Origin: JBOGNO01 sp050747245
GTDB taxonomy: Bacteria > Acidobacteriota > Terriglobia > Acidiferrales > UBA7541
Assembly (NCBI GenBank): GCA_050747245.1
Contig: JBOGNO010000008.1
Location: forward strand, 62,001-126,000
Length of the DNA stretch: 64,000 nucleotides
Direction of reading: 5' to 3'
The notes below the pieces were generated by a model. It was not told the DNA's origin. It searched no databases and worked only from the letters and a program-made list of their open reading frames with translations. A program made the position numbers and the translations under genes. Each line of letters begins with the position of its first letter. The stretch's first letter is position 1. Below, one piece after another: positions 16,233 to 24,398 of the stretch.

Positions 16233-17756
16233 ATGAAGATATTCTTCTTTTTCTCCATTCTGCACGAACTTTACGGCGAAGTCGGGAAGCAGATCGCGCG
16301 TCAATTTCCGGGCACGCAGTTGGGAGGTGTGCTGGGCGGTCGCGACCAGCTTTGCGACCTGATACACCGCAAATTTCCTACCGAACATTTGCATGTATTT
16401 TCAAGCGTGCTGCAACGCGAGTTGCCCAAGGTGTGCGCTCCACTCGAAACTGTGGCGGGCTGGGAGAAACGCCATGGCGTTCTGCTGAGCACGATTCTTT
16501 CCACCGACAGGCGGTATTACAAACTTGCGCGCGAGCAGGGTTTGCGGGTTGCCGCGGTCGCGATTCGGTGCTGCGAGACGTGGCTCGACGAATTTGGGCC
16601 GGACGTCATTATCGCGGAGGGAATCAACGATCTTCTGAGTCATGTTCTCTATTACTCGGCGCGCGACCTCGGGATTCCTGTATTGGTCCCTTACGCATCA
16701 CCACAGCCGGGACGGGTGGCCATTTACGGGAATGCTGAGAATCGATGGGAGAAAGTTGAGGAGATATTCGCCGGGCTGCGGAAACGTGCTCTTATCGCCA
16801 AACAACGAACGCTCGCGACTACCATCGTTCGCGACTACCGGGAGAAGCATCTGCTGCCCAGCTACCTGAGCGCCGGATACAATCGCCTCATCGCGGGAAA
16901 TGAATTTCGTTCACTCTGGCTAGTGGCGAGAAAGTCCTGGCTCGACACCGCGCATCGACTAGACCCTTCCTACCCGGGCAATGTCGCCGAAGTGATCATG
17001 CACAAAGCTATCCGTATTTGTCGCGCCCGGATTGCCGCGGCGCGCTATTTCGGAGAACCGCGGGAGGGCGAACGATTTGTTTTTTTTCCGCTCCAGATGG
17101 AACCCGAATGCAGCACCCTGGCCTTCGCCCCGTTCTACGCAAACCAGCTCAATGTAGTTGAGTGCCTCGCCAAAAGCTTGCCCGTGGACCACCTGCTCTA
17201 TGTGAAAGAGCACCCGGTGATGGTTGGACGTCGTGCGCTCTCCAATTATCGCCGCATTCGCGCAATCCCGAATGTGCGGCTGATTTCTCCGGGAGTGATC
17301 AGCCATCGCCTTGTTCGCGATGCAAGTGCGGTCGTGACCATCACCAGCAGTGTGGGCTGGGAAGCGATTGTCCACGCCAAGCCGGTCATCGTCCTGGGAA
17401 ATGTGTGGTTCAATGCGTTCGATCTGGTGGAAAAAATAAAGTCGCTCTCTGAATTGCCTTCCGCAATTGCAAGGGCGATCTCAGAGTTCCGACCGGACGA
17501 TGAGTTGCTATCCAAATTCGTCACCGCCTCCTGGGAAGGGACCTATCCGGGAGAGATTGAACATCCGCAATACGTTCCCGGCGTTCTAGCGGCTTCGAAC
17601 GTAGCGCTGCTCGCCGACGCAATCTGCCGGCACATGAACTGGCTGGGCCTTCCGCTCGCGAACGTCGGCGACCGGAGCATTCCAGTCGTGCAGAAAGCTC
17701 CCTTCGTGAGACAGGAGAGGGCAGCGACGCGTGGTGCAACTACGAGCGTTTCATGA
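16233..17756 (+). CDS. KpsS/capsule-synthesis-like glycosyltransferase
   Basis: A 507-residue protein whose C-terminal half has the signature of capsule polysaccharide glycosyltransferases of the KpsS/KpsC type: VKEHPVMVGRR, then ITSSVGWEAIVHAKPVIVLG (about residues 370-390) followed by NAFDLVEKI. Such enzymes transfer CMP-activated ulosonic acids. It directly follows pseI and precedes the flippase with an ATGA overlap, so it is the best candidate in the window for transferring Pse from CMP-Pse. The N-terminal third (SILHELYGEVGKQIARQF) has no function I recognise. Donor and linkage are inference. Confidence 0.72.
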   Translation: MKIFFFFSILHELYGEVGKQIARQFPGTQLGGVLGGRDQLCDLIHRKFPTEHLHVFSSVLQRELPKVCAPLETVAGWEKRHGVLLSTILSTDRRYYKLAREQGLRVAAVAIRCCETWLDEFGPDVIIAEGINDLLSHVLYYSARDLGIPVLVPYASPQPGRVAIYGNAENRWEKVEEIFAGLRKRALIAKQRTLATTIVRDYREKHLLPSYLSAGYNRLIAGNEFRSLWLVARKSWLDTAHRLDPSYPGNVAEVIMHKAIRICRARIAAARYFGEPREGERFVFFPLQMEPECSTLAFAPFYANQLNVVECLAKSLPVDHLLYVKEHPVMVGRRALSNYRRIRAIPNVRLISPGVISHRLVRDASAVVTITSSVGWEAIVHAKPVIVLGNVWFNAFDLVEKIKSLSELPSAIARAISEFRPDDELLSKFVTASWEGTYPGEIEHPQYVPGVLAASNVALLADAICRHMNWLGLPLANVGDRSIPVVQKAPFVRQERAATRGATTSVS

Positions 17757-19087
17757 ACAAGCGCATGATGATGCAAGTCGCCCACACGGCGATGGTTCGA
17801 ATGGGCACCTTCGTCTCTCGGTTGGCGCTGGTCTTCCTTCTGGGGCGCACTTTTACGCCGACCGATTTTGGCGCATACGCGTTGATCGCCTCGACGCTGG
17901 GTTTCGGCGTTGTGGTGCTGGGATTGAACCTGAGTGCCTACGTGTACCGCGTTGTTCCCGGGCAGCCTGTCGAGAAGCGCGTTACTGTTTTCAAATCTGC
18001 GCTATTTTTCGAAGTCGGCCTCTCTGCCCTGCTGGTCTCGGTTCTTCTGTTTTCGGGCCGCCTGAAGCCATTCCTGACGATTTTCAAGGCCGTGGCTTAC
18101 GAGCCCGCCTTTGTGATCGGCTTTGTGACCCTGATCGCCATGATAGCCGTCTCCGAGATGCAGCACTACCTTCTTGCCAAGATTGCAATTCACGAATGCA
18201 ATCTCCTCGATTTTATTACACAAGCCTTGTGGGTTTTGCCCCTGCTGATCCTCTGGAAGCTTGGTTGGGCAGTAACACTACAGAGGCTGCTTTATATTCA
18301 GCTAGGCGGCGTTCTGGTCGGACTGGTGTACGCGTCCTGCAAAATCGAGCTGCGCGAATGGTGGCAGGCCGCTCTCGACGCCAAGGTGGTTCGCGACGGG
18401 CTGCTTTTCAGCGTGCCACTGATCATCCCGCTTCTGAGCTACAACCTGCAAAATCTCGCCGACCGATTTCTTCTTTCTTACTATTGCAGTCTGCACGACG
18501 TGGGGATTTATTCCCTGGCTTACGCGTTCTTCAACTCGCTCTATTCCGTTACCGCGGTCGTCATTCTGCGCACGCCTATGTCCTATGTTGTCGAAGACCA
18601 CAACTGCGGCAATTTCGCGCAACGCGACCGAAAGCTGACTTATGCCCTGAAGGGAGCGCTGGGGATTTATTCCTTGTCTGCCGGAGCGCTGTTGATTTTT
18701 TCGGCTCCGATTCTCCGGCTGATGGCGCGCCAGGACTTCATGGCTTCTCGAGGTGTCATGCCACTGCTGGCCATCGGCTGGGTCATGCTGGTGCTGGCTT
18801 ATCCGGCGCATTATCTCTTGATGCTCGAGAACCGAACATCATTGATCATGGCGATTGACGTCGTGGGTCTTGCGGCCGGCATGGGTCTGGATGTGCTTCT
18901 GATCCCGCGTTATTCGTATTATGGAGCAGCGATCGCGGCGATAGTGAATTACACAGTAGTCGCCGGACTGAAGCACTATTTCAGCCGTAGTTGGACATCG
19001 ATCAGACTAGGTGAACTCTTCTCTCTGAGAGGAGAGTCGGAAATTCTGTTCCGCTATTTGAAACGCAAGTCCTTGCAGCAGACCTAG
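17753..19087 (+). CDS. Wzx-type oligosaccharide flippase
   Basis: Polytopic MOP-superfamily membrane protein (444 residues, about 12 predicted helices) expected to flip undecaprenyl-diphosphate-linked repeat units to the periplasm. The N-terminal segment VSRLALVFLLGRTFTPTDFG is characteristic of the polysaccharide synthesis transporter family, and LSYNLQNLADRFLLSYY is a conserved mid-region. It starts inside the stop codon of the glycosyltransferase gene, ending the nearly unbroken run that begins at pseB. It is the only flippase seen in the window. Confidence 0.87.
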   Translation: MNKRMMMQVAHTAMVRMGTFVSRLALVFLLGRTFTPTDFGAYALIASTLGFGVVVLGLNLSAYVYRVVPGQPVEKRVTVFKSALFFEVGLSALLVSVLLFSGRLKPFLTIFKAVAYEPAFVIGFVTLIAMIAVSEMQHYLLAKIAIHECNLLDFITQALWVLPLLILWKLGWAVTLQRLLYIQLGGVLVGLVYASCKIELREWWQAALDAKVVRDGLLFSVPLIIPLLSYNLQNLADRFLLSYYCSLHDVGIYSLAYAFFNSLYSVTAVVILRTPMSYVVEDHNCGNFAQRDRKLTYALKGALGIYSLSAGALLIFSAPILRLMARQDFMASRGVMPLLAIGWVMLVLAYPAHYLLMLENRTSLIMAIDVVGLAAGMGLDVLLIPRYSYYGAAIAAIVNYTVVAGLKHYFSRSWTSIRLGELFSLRGESEILFRYLKRKSLQQT

Positions 19088-19164
19088 CTTGGCGCGATGC
19101 CGCGGCAAGCCGCTCTCTTTGACAAGTTCACCCACATCCAGCACTTGCGGAAGGAGAAGACCAC

Positions 19165-20082
19165 ATGCGATCCGACCTTCACCGTAGCAAGGTGCGCTTC
19201 GTTTGGGGCGCGATCAATCAATACGGGTTCCACTTGTTCTTCGGCCAGCTCGGCCGAATGATTTACGGAAACGATATCGGTTTCGCCAAAAATGTTCTTG
19301 CCATGCGTGATCTGAAAAAACAGCAACGCCGGTCGGGCGACGTCGCCGATGCCGATCCTCGCGCAGATTTCTTGCGCAGTCAGGGATACGTCAAGCTTGA
19401 CCTGACTTGCAGCCGAGCGCTTATCGAAGAGGTCCGCCGCAAGTATCAAGCCTTGCTCACCCATCCCCTACTTTCTCGAGACCTGAGTCCTCGCATGAGC
19501 AACATCATGCGAGGCGTCGTGGATCCGATCAAGCACATCCCGGAATTCCAACATTTCATCACGCCAGAAGTTCAACGAATTCTGCGCGCCTACTATGTCA
19601 GCCATTTCAAAGTGGACCACGTCCGCGCGTGGCGAAATTTTCATGTGCCGGAAGAGCAGAGAAAAAAAGATGTCTTTTCAAATCTGTGGCACAACGACCA
19701 GTGTCCTGTTACGACGCTGAAGCTTTTCGTCTGCCTTTCCGATGGCGTGACTCGCGAGAACGGCTCCCTTCGCCTGCACCCCATCCCGAGCACAAAGAAA
19801 ATCATGAGGCTGGGCTACATGCGGAGGAGGCTGACCATCGGCCCGGCAAGAAGGCTGCTCGAAGACAGTTCACATACCGTTTATTTTGAGGGCAATCTGG
19901 GCAGTGCCTGTATCTTGAACCCCCAGCAATGCCTCCACGGGGCCGGCGTTCCGCAGGAAGGCAAATTTCGAGACATGGTGCAGTTTTCTTTTTCGCCGTC
20001 GGACAAACCGCTCAGCGATGACTGGCCCGCCACTCTGCCGTTGGATCCGGAAGTATCGTCCCCTATGCCGACATCTCGTTGA
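19165..20082 (+). CDS. Phytanoyl-CoA dioxygenase-like Fe(II)/2-oxoglutarate oxygenase
   Basis: Non-haem iron, 2-oxoglutarate-dependent dioxygenase of the PhyH fold. The iron triad is visible: the HxD of LWHNDQCPVTTL (His near residue 176) and a distal His in QQCLHGAGVP (about 259), followed by Arg in KFRDMVQFSF for 2-oxoglutarate. AAGGAG lies 8 bases before the ATG at 19165, a strong ribosome site. It sits between the flippase and a polymerase-like gene, so hydroxylation or oxidation of a sugar or lipid carrier is possible, but the substrate is unknown. Confidence 0.75.
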   Translation: MRSDLHRSKVRFVWGAINQYGFHLFFGQLGRMIYGNDIGFAKNVLAMRDLKKQQRRSGDVADADPRADFLRSQGYVKLDLTCSRALIEEVRRKYQALLTHPLLSRDLSPRMSNIMRGVVDPIKHIPEFQHFITPEVQRILRAYYVSHFKVDHVRAWRNFHVPEEQRKKDVFSNLWHNDQCPVTTLKLFVCLSDGVTRENGSLRLHPIPSTKKIMRLGYMRRRLTIGPARRLLEDSSHTVYFEGNLGSACILNPQQCLHGAGVPQEGKFRDMVQFSFSPSDKPLSDDWPATLPLDPEVSSPMPTSR

Positions 20083-20195
20083 TTTGGTATTCCAAAAACT
20101 GCGATGAAGGAAAAGAAGGGGCTTGGATGCAGGTTTTCTCATTTGCCTAGGCTTATTTCGAGGCTAGCCGCTCTGGATAATCAACGAGGGAAACT

Positions 20196-21575
20196 TTGAC
20201 GTCACTGATTCTCTATTCTGTTCTGGTTGTACTCGGAGCCTCCTTGCTCCTCATGTGGATGCGGAGCCCATGGAGAAGCTTGCTCGGATGGATCGCCATG
20301 TTGAGCGTGCAAAGCGGCCAAGCTTGGTATTTCAAGGAGTTTCGTCCGGCCTTTTCTGACTTCTTTTTGCCAGCGATGGTCCTGGGGCTGCTGCTAACGC
20401 GCTCGCAAGCGCACCCGACCGATTCTCGCGATGGCAGTCTGCTTCCCGTGCTGATCGTGATGTTTGCAGTACTCTTTCTCACGCTAGGCAACACGGTGGC
20501 ATTCATGGAGTTGCGGACCATCCCGCAGTGGACGTGGCTCAACAAAGACATCGGGTTACTGGATCTTCTGCTGAGCTTCTTTGCCATCCTGCATCTTGCG
20601 GACACCCGCGAAAAACTTCAAAGCACCGTCAAGATATTTGTCTTGAGCGGCTCGATCATCAACTTTGCTGCATTGCTCGGTGGAATCGCATGGTACGTGT
20701 TCGGGATTCCCAACGTGATGATGCGAGAGGAGAGCAGTTTGCGGCTGACGGGCCTGATGGTGAACCCGAATGCCTATGGCGGATTTGTTTTCTGCGTCTT
20801 TTTCCTGCAAGCGGCGCTCCTGATCGGCAATTCCGGACTGCTCCCCTTGTCTCGGAACCTGCAACGGCTGAATCTGGTCTTTCTGGGAATGGCGGCGATG
20901 ATGACGCTTTCCCGCAGCGCGCTGCTGGGCTTTGCGGCAGGCACGATGGCTCTCTTATTCTTCCATAGGGTCAAGGCCGGATTGCGTTTGGCCGCCGTTG
21001 GCTGCGTATGTCTTACAGGCTTGACCGCGGTGCTCTATTGGTATTCCGATTCATCCCGAACCTCCGCTCAGTTTTGGGGCGTCGAACTCAGTGACCGCAC
21101 CATCCTCGAGCGGATTGACATAAATCGCGTCGCCGTGAATATGCTCGTCGGCGGCCCTCCTATCAAGGTCATTACGGGGATTGGCGTGGGGACATTTCTA
21201 TCGCGCAGTGAAACTTACCTGGGTATGCCGCTGATCATTCACAACGACTTTCTGTGGCTGCTGGTGGAAACAGGACTGTGGGGATTCCTGCTCTTCACCT
21301 GCATTCTGGGGCGAGGTTTGCTCAACTGCGTCGCCGTGGTGCGTATGCGCGTGGCGGAGAGTCCCATCGCTGTCGGAGTGGCTTGTGCCCTGGTGGGAAC
21401 GGTGGGCTGGATGCTGGGGACGGAAGGCCTGTGGCACCGGCATGTCTGGTTTCTGCTGGCGCTTTCGGAGAGCTATCACCGCCTGTGCGTGCGGGCTCCA
21501 GCAACGTCCTCACTCGAGAAGCTGAGATTGCAGAAGGCTTGGGCTCCTGTCGCATTTGCCCGCAGGTGTTTTTGA
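20196..21575 (+). CDS. O-antigen ligase/polymerase-like membrane protein (Wzy_C type)
   Basis: Polytopic protein of 459 residues with about 10-12 hydrophobic helices and the Wzy/WaaL periplasmic-loop features LTGLMVNPNAYGGFVF and IIHNDFLWLLVETGLWG. The likely start is TTG at 20196, with GAGGG a few bases upstream. It probably polymerises repeat units (Wzy) or ligates the chain to an acceptor. It is the only one of the three ligase/polymerase-like genes here that lies on the same strand as the main operon, so I favour it as the Wzy. It ends 11 bases before the next methyltransferase. Confidence 0.8.
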   Translation: MTSLILYSVLVVLGASLLLMWMRSPWRSLLGWIAMLSVQSGQAWYFKEFRPAFSDFFLPAMVLGLLLTRSQAHPTDSRDGSLLPVLIVMFAVLFLTLGNTVAFMELRTIPQWTWLNKDIGLLDLLLSFFAILHLADTREKLQSTVKIFVLSGSIINFAALLGGIAWYVFGIPNVMMREESSLRLTGLMVNPNAYGGFVFCVFFLQAALLIGNSGLLPLSRNLQRLNLVFLGMAAMMTLSRSALLGFAAGTMALLFFHRVKAGLRLAAVGCVCLTGLTAVLYWYSDSSRTSAQFWGVELSDRTILERIDINRVAVNMLVGGPPIKVITGIGVGTFLSRSETYLGMPLIIHNDFLWLLVETGLWGFLLFTCILGRGLLNCVAVVRMRVAESPIAVGVACALVGTVGWMLGTEGLWHRHVWFLLALSESYHRLCVRAPATSSLEKLRLQKAWAPVAFARRCF

Positions 21576-21586
21576 GAGGCGCTGAT

Positions 21587-22486
21587 ATGAACATGACGGA
21601 TGCAAGGAAACTGACGCCAATCGAAACGCAAATTTTTGGTATTCGATGGCTCACAGAGTACCTCGGCAGATCCTCGGCTCGCGCCTTTCTACGCCGTGCA
21701 TATCGGCGCACCCCCCAGGCAGTAATCGGAGAATACGAAGGCGTGCGCCGTTCTTACCTAGATCGTTTCTGCAGGGAACCTATGCCTCTGGAGACCTATC
21801 TAGTTTCCGAAGCCGAGGATGCAATGAACGACCGCTATTTACAGATCCTAGACGGGAATCTTCTTTCCGGTGCACTGAGGGAAGCGACCAGGCGCATACA
21901 ACAGTGCCTCATTCAAGCCATAGTTACGTATAACCCCGAATCCGTTATCGAATTTGGTTGTGGCACAGGGCGCAATCTCTTGGCCATTAAGCGAGCCTGT
22001 CCGGATATCCGATGCATGGGGCTTGAACTGACTCAGTCATCAGTGGAGCTCGCGAACCTAGCATCTCAATACTATGATCTTGAACTAGAAGTTCATCAAG
22101 CTGACGTGACAAAGCCGTTGAGGGAAGCGAGGAAAACGGACGTGTGCTTCTCCGTCCATGCCCTCGAGCAAATCCCCAACTCCGGCATTGTGTTTGACCA
22201 AATGTACCACCTTGCTCGAAAAGCCGTCGTCCTTTTCGAACCGATTGTAGAGCTGTACAGATGGACTCCGCGCGATATGGCGGCACGAATCAGAGCCCAT
22301 CACTTAGACAGATTGCGGGGGCTTTACCCTCATGTGCTGCGCAAGGGTTACAAAATTGGCCTAGCACGACTGCTTGACAATGCGGCAAATGCGCTCAATC
22401 CGACTGCAGAGATGCACGTCTTATCTGAACCGTCGCGCAGATTCGATGCGGAAATCCAAGGCGCAAGCGTGATAAATCGCAAGTGA
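21587..22486 (+). CDS. Class I SAM-dependent methyltransferase
   Basis: 299-residue methyltransferase starting at ATG 21587, preceded by GAGAGG. The SAM-binding motif is VIEFGCGTGRNLLAIKRACP, followed by GLELTQSSVELAN and CFSVHALEQIPN. The N-terminal about 100 residues are not a recognised domain. By eye this gene is less GC-rich than its neighbours and uses more A/T-ending codons, suggesting later acquisition. Its target is unknown; from context it may be a sugar or polymer end. Confidence 0.75.
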   Translation: MNMTDARKLTPIETQIFGIRWLTEYLGRSSARAFLRRAYRRTPQAVIGEYEGVRRSYLDRFCREPMPLETYLVSEAEDAMNDRYLQILDGNLLSGALREATRRIQQCLIQAIVTYNPESVIEFGCGTGRNLLAIKRACPDIRCMGLELTQSSVELANLASQYYDLELEVHQADVTKPLREARKTDVCFSVHALEQIPNSGIVFDQMYHLARKAVVLFEPIVELYRWTPRDMAARIRAHHLDRLRGLYPHVLRKGYKIGLARLLDNAANALNPTAEMHVLSEPSRRFDAEIQGASVINRK

Positions 22487-22614
22487 AGCTCCCTGCCAGC
22501 GCTGCCTATCTATCAAATTACTGGTTCACTCTGGGGGCGAGCGCTGCCCACGAGGCGCAATGGATCCACTGACCTCTCGGCTGCGAAAACTCAGGAAGCT
22601 GTTCTGGGGCTAAA

Positions 22615-23460
22615 GTGATGCCAGCTTCGCACTCGGGCGCCTGCCGGATGGCTCGCGGGGAGCGACTTGAGAACCTTCCGGTGTTGAATCCTCCTAGGAA
22701 GCACCTGGGCCGTGTGATGTTTTCCCGTCTGCTTTGGGCAACGAGTCTCTGCCGCCTCTTCTCGATTCGTCCGGCGCCTGGAGTGCGCATGCGTTTTTTT
22801 CCAACTTCTTTGTCCGTCGCCCTGTGGGTCGAACCGGATGCGTACCGCGAAGACGCGGAGTTCATCCTCGGCCGGCTCCGCGAAGGCGATACGTTTATAG
22901 ATGTGGGCGCCAATGTAGGCCACCTGACTCTCCTGGCCGCGCTGCGGGTCGGACCTGCCGGATCTGTCATTGCCATCGAGCCACATCCGCGAACATTTGA
23001 CTTCTTGCAAAAAAATCTGCGCTTGAATCATTTCACACAAGTACGTGCGATCCGCGCTGCCGTGGGAAGCTGCGCGGGAGAGGCCCGCATCTCCAATGGT
23101 CGTGCCGACGACATGAATCATCTCGAGTGCAATGGACGCACCGGGCTATCGGTGCCGGTGATTACGCTGGATTCACTGGGAATCGAAGGCCGCGTCGCGC
23201 TCTTGAAGACCGATACGGAGGGCTTTGAGCCTTTTGTTTTCGAGGGCGCGCGCGAGCTGCTCAGCCGGGTGGATTGCATCTACTTCGAGTGTTCCGAGTG
23301 GCAGTTGAATCGCTATGGCCGGAACAGCCGCGAGTTGCGGACCGCACTGGAATCGGTGGGGTTTGAGGTTTACCGTCCATTGGTGAATTCCCTGGTCCGG
23401 CTCAACGGCGATTATGACGCTTCGGCTGGAGGAAATCTCGTTGCGCTGAGAAAACAATGA
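22615..23460 (+). CDS. FkbM-family methyltransferase
   Basis: FkbM-type SAM-dependent O-methyltransferase, 281 residues from a GTG at 22615 (an ATG follows immediately at 22618). Motifs: TFIDVGANVGHLTLLAALRV, VIAIEPHPRTFDFLQKNLRL and the family hallmark LLKTDTEGFEPFVFEGA. FkbM enzymes frequently methylate sugar hydroxyls in polysaccharide loci. The 128-base gap before it carries no gene that I can support. It ends in an ATGA overlap with the GT2 gene. Confidence 0.85.
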   Translation: MMPASHSGACRMARGERLENLPVLNPPRKHLGRVMFSRLLWATSLCRLFSIRPAPGVRMRFFPTSLSVALWVEPDAYREDAEFILGRLREGDTFIDVGANVGHLTLLAALRVGPAGSVIAIEPHPRTFDFLQKNLRLNHFTQVRAIRAAVGSCAGEARISNGRADDMNHLECNGRTGLSVPVITLDSLGIEGRVALLKTDTEGFEPFVFEGARELLSRVDCIYFECSEWQLNRYGRNSRELRTALESVGFEVYRPLVNSLVRLNGDYDASAGGNLVALRKQ

Positions 23461-24359
23461 GCACCGAAAATCCCGCGCCGGTCGTGAGCGCCATCATAAC
23501 CGCCTGCAACAACGGAGCGACCGTCGGCGCCGCCATAGAGAGCTTCCTCGAACAGGATTTCCTCGACCGCGAAATCGTTGTAGTGGACGACGGCTCGCGG
23601 GATGCCACGCGCCGCATCATCGAATCTTATGGATCTGGTGTTCGCCGCGTGTTTCAGGAGAATCGCGGCAGCGCTGCGGCCCGCAATGCTGGGGCGAGAA
23701 TCGCCCGTGGCAAGTACCTGGCATTCCTCGATGGCGATGATGTGGCGGTCGCTGGACGGCTGCGCTCCGAGGCGGAAGCCCTGGAGTTGCGTCCCGAGGT
23801 TGGCCTCGTTTACGGCAACATCTTTTTAATGGGCGCGCGAGGCGAAAACAGCCGGCTGCGTGGAGGCGCAGGGCGCTATAAATCCGGGCACGTTTCGCGG
23901 GAGCTAGCTATAAAGAACTTCGTTCCGTTCTCCACGGTCATGCTCCGGAGCAACCTCCTCCGCGCAATCGGGTTCTTCGACGAGACCATCCGCTCCTCGG
24001 AGGACTGGGATATGCTCGTGCGGCTCTCTCTACGGTGTGAGTTTCTGTATCTGGACCGGCCGCTCGCCTATTACCGAATTCTTCCTACCAGCAAGACCGC
24101 CAACCTCGATGAAAAGGAGCGGGCCTACAAGCACGTGCAAGCCAAGATTTTCGCGGAGAACAATTTTGGTCCGGAAACGAAAAGGATCCGCGTACTTTCC
24201 GACGCCTCGTTGCAATTCAGTCTTCTGGGAATCAGCCTGCGATATCACAAATATTCGCGGGCCTTTCGGTATTTCCTGCGAGGCTTCGCGGCCTCGCCGG
24301 CGATCTCTCTCTATTACCGCCAGGAAATTGGCTCACGCCTGAGCGGACTGCTGGGATGA
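23457..24359 (+). CDS. Family 2 glycosyltransferase
   Basis: GT-A glycosyltransferase, 300 residues. VSAIITACNNGATVGAAIES begins the fold, VVDDGSRDATRRIIESYG is the nucleotide-binding Asp region, and AFLDGDDVA supplies the DxD. The late SSEDWDMLVRL contains the ED catalytic-base region. No membrane segment is seen, so it is a cytoplasmic enzyme that extends the lipid-linked repeat unit. Donor sugar cannot be read from the sequence. Translationally coupled to the FkbM gene. Confidence 0.85.
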   Translation: MSTENPAPVVSAIITACNNGATVGAAIESFLEQDFLDREIVVVDDGSRDATRRIIESYGSGVRRVFQENRGSAAARNAGARIARGKYLAFLDGDDVAVAGRLRSEAEALELRPEVGLVYGNIFLMGARGENSRLRGGAGRYKSGHVSRELAIKNFVPFSTVMLRSNLLRAIGFFDETIRSSEDWDMLVRLSLRCEFLYLDRPLAYYRILPTSKTANLDEKERAYKHVQAKIFAENNFGPETKRIRVLSDASLQFSLLGISLRYHKYSRAFRYFLRGFAASPAISLYYRQEIGSRLSGLLG

Positions 24360-24398
24360 ACGAAAACTCTTCCGGACTTCCTCCAGAGACAAAAATTT

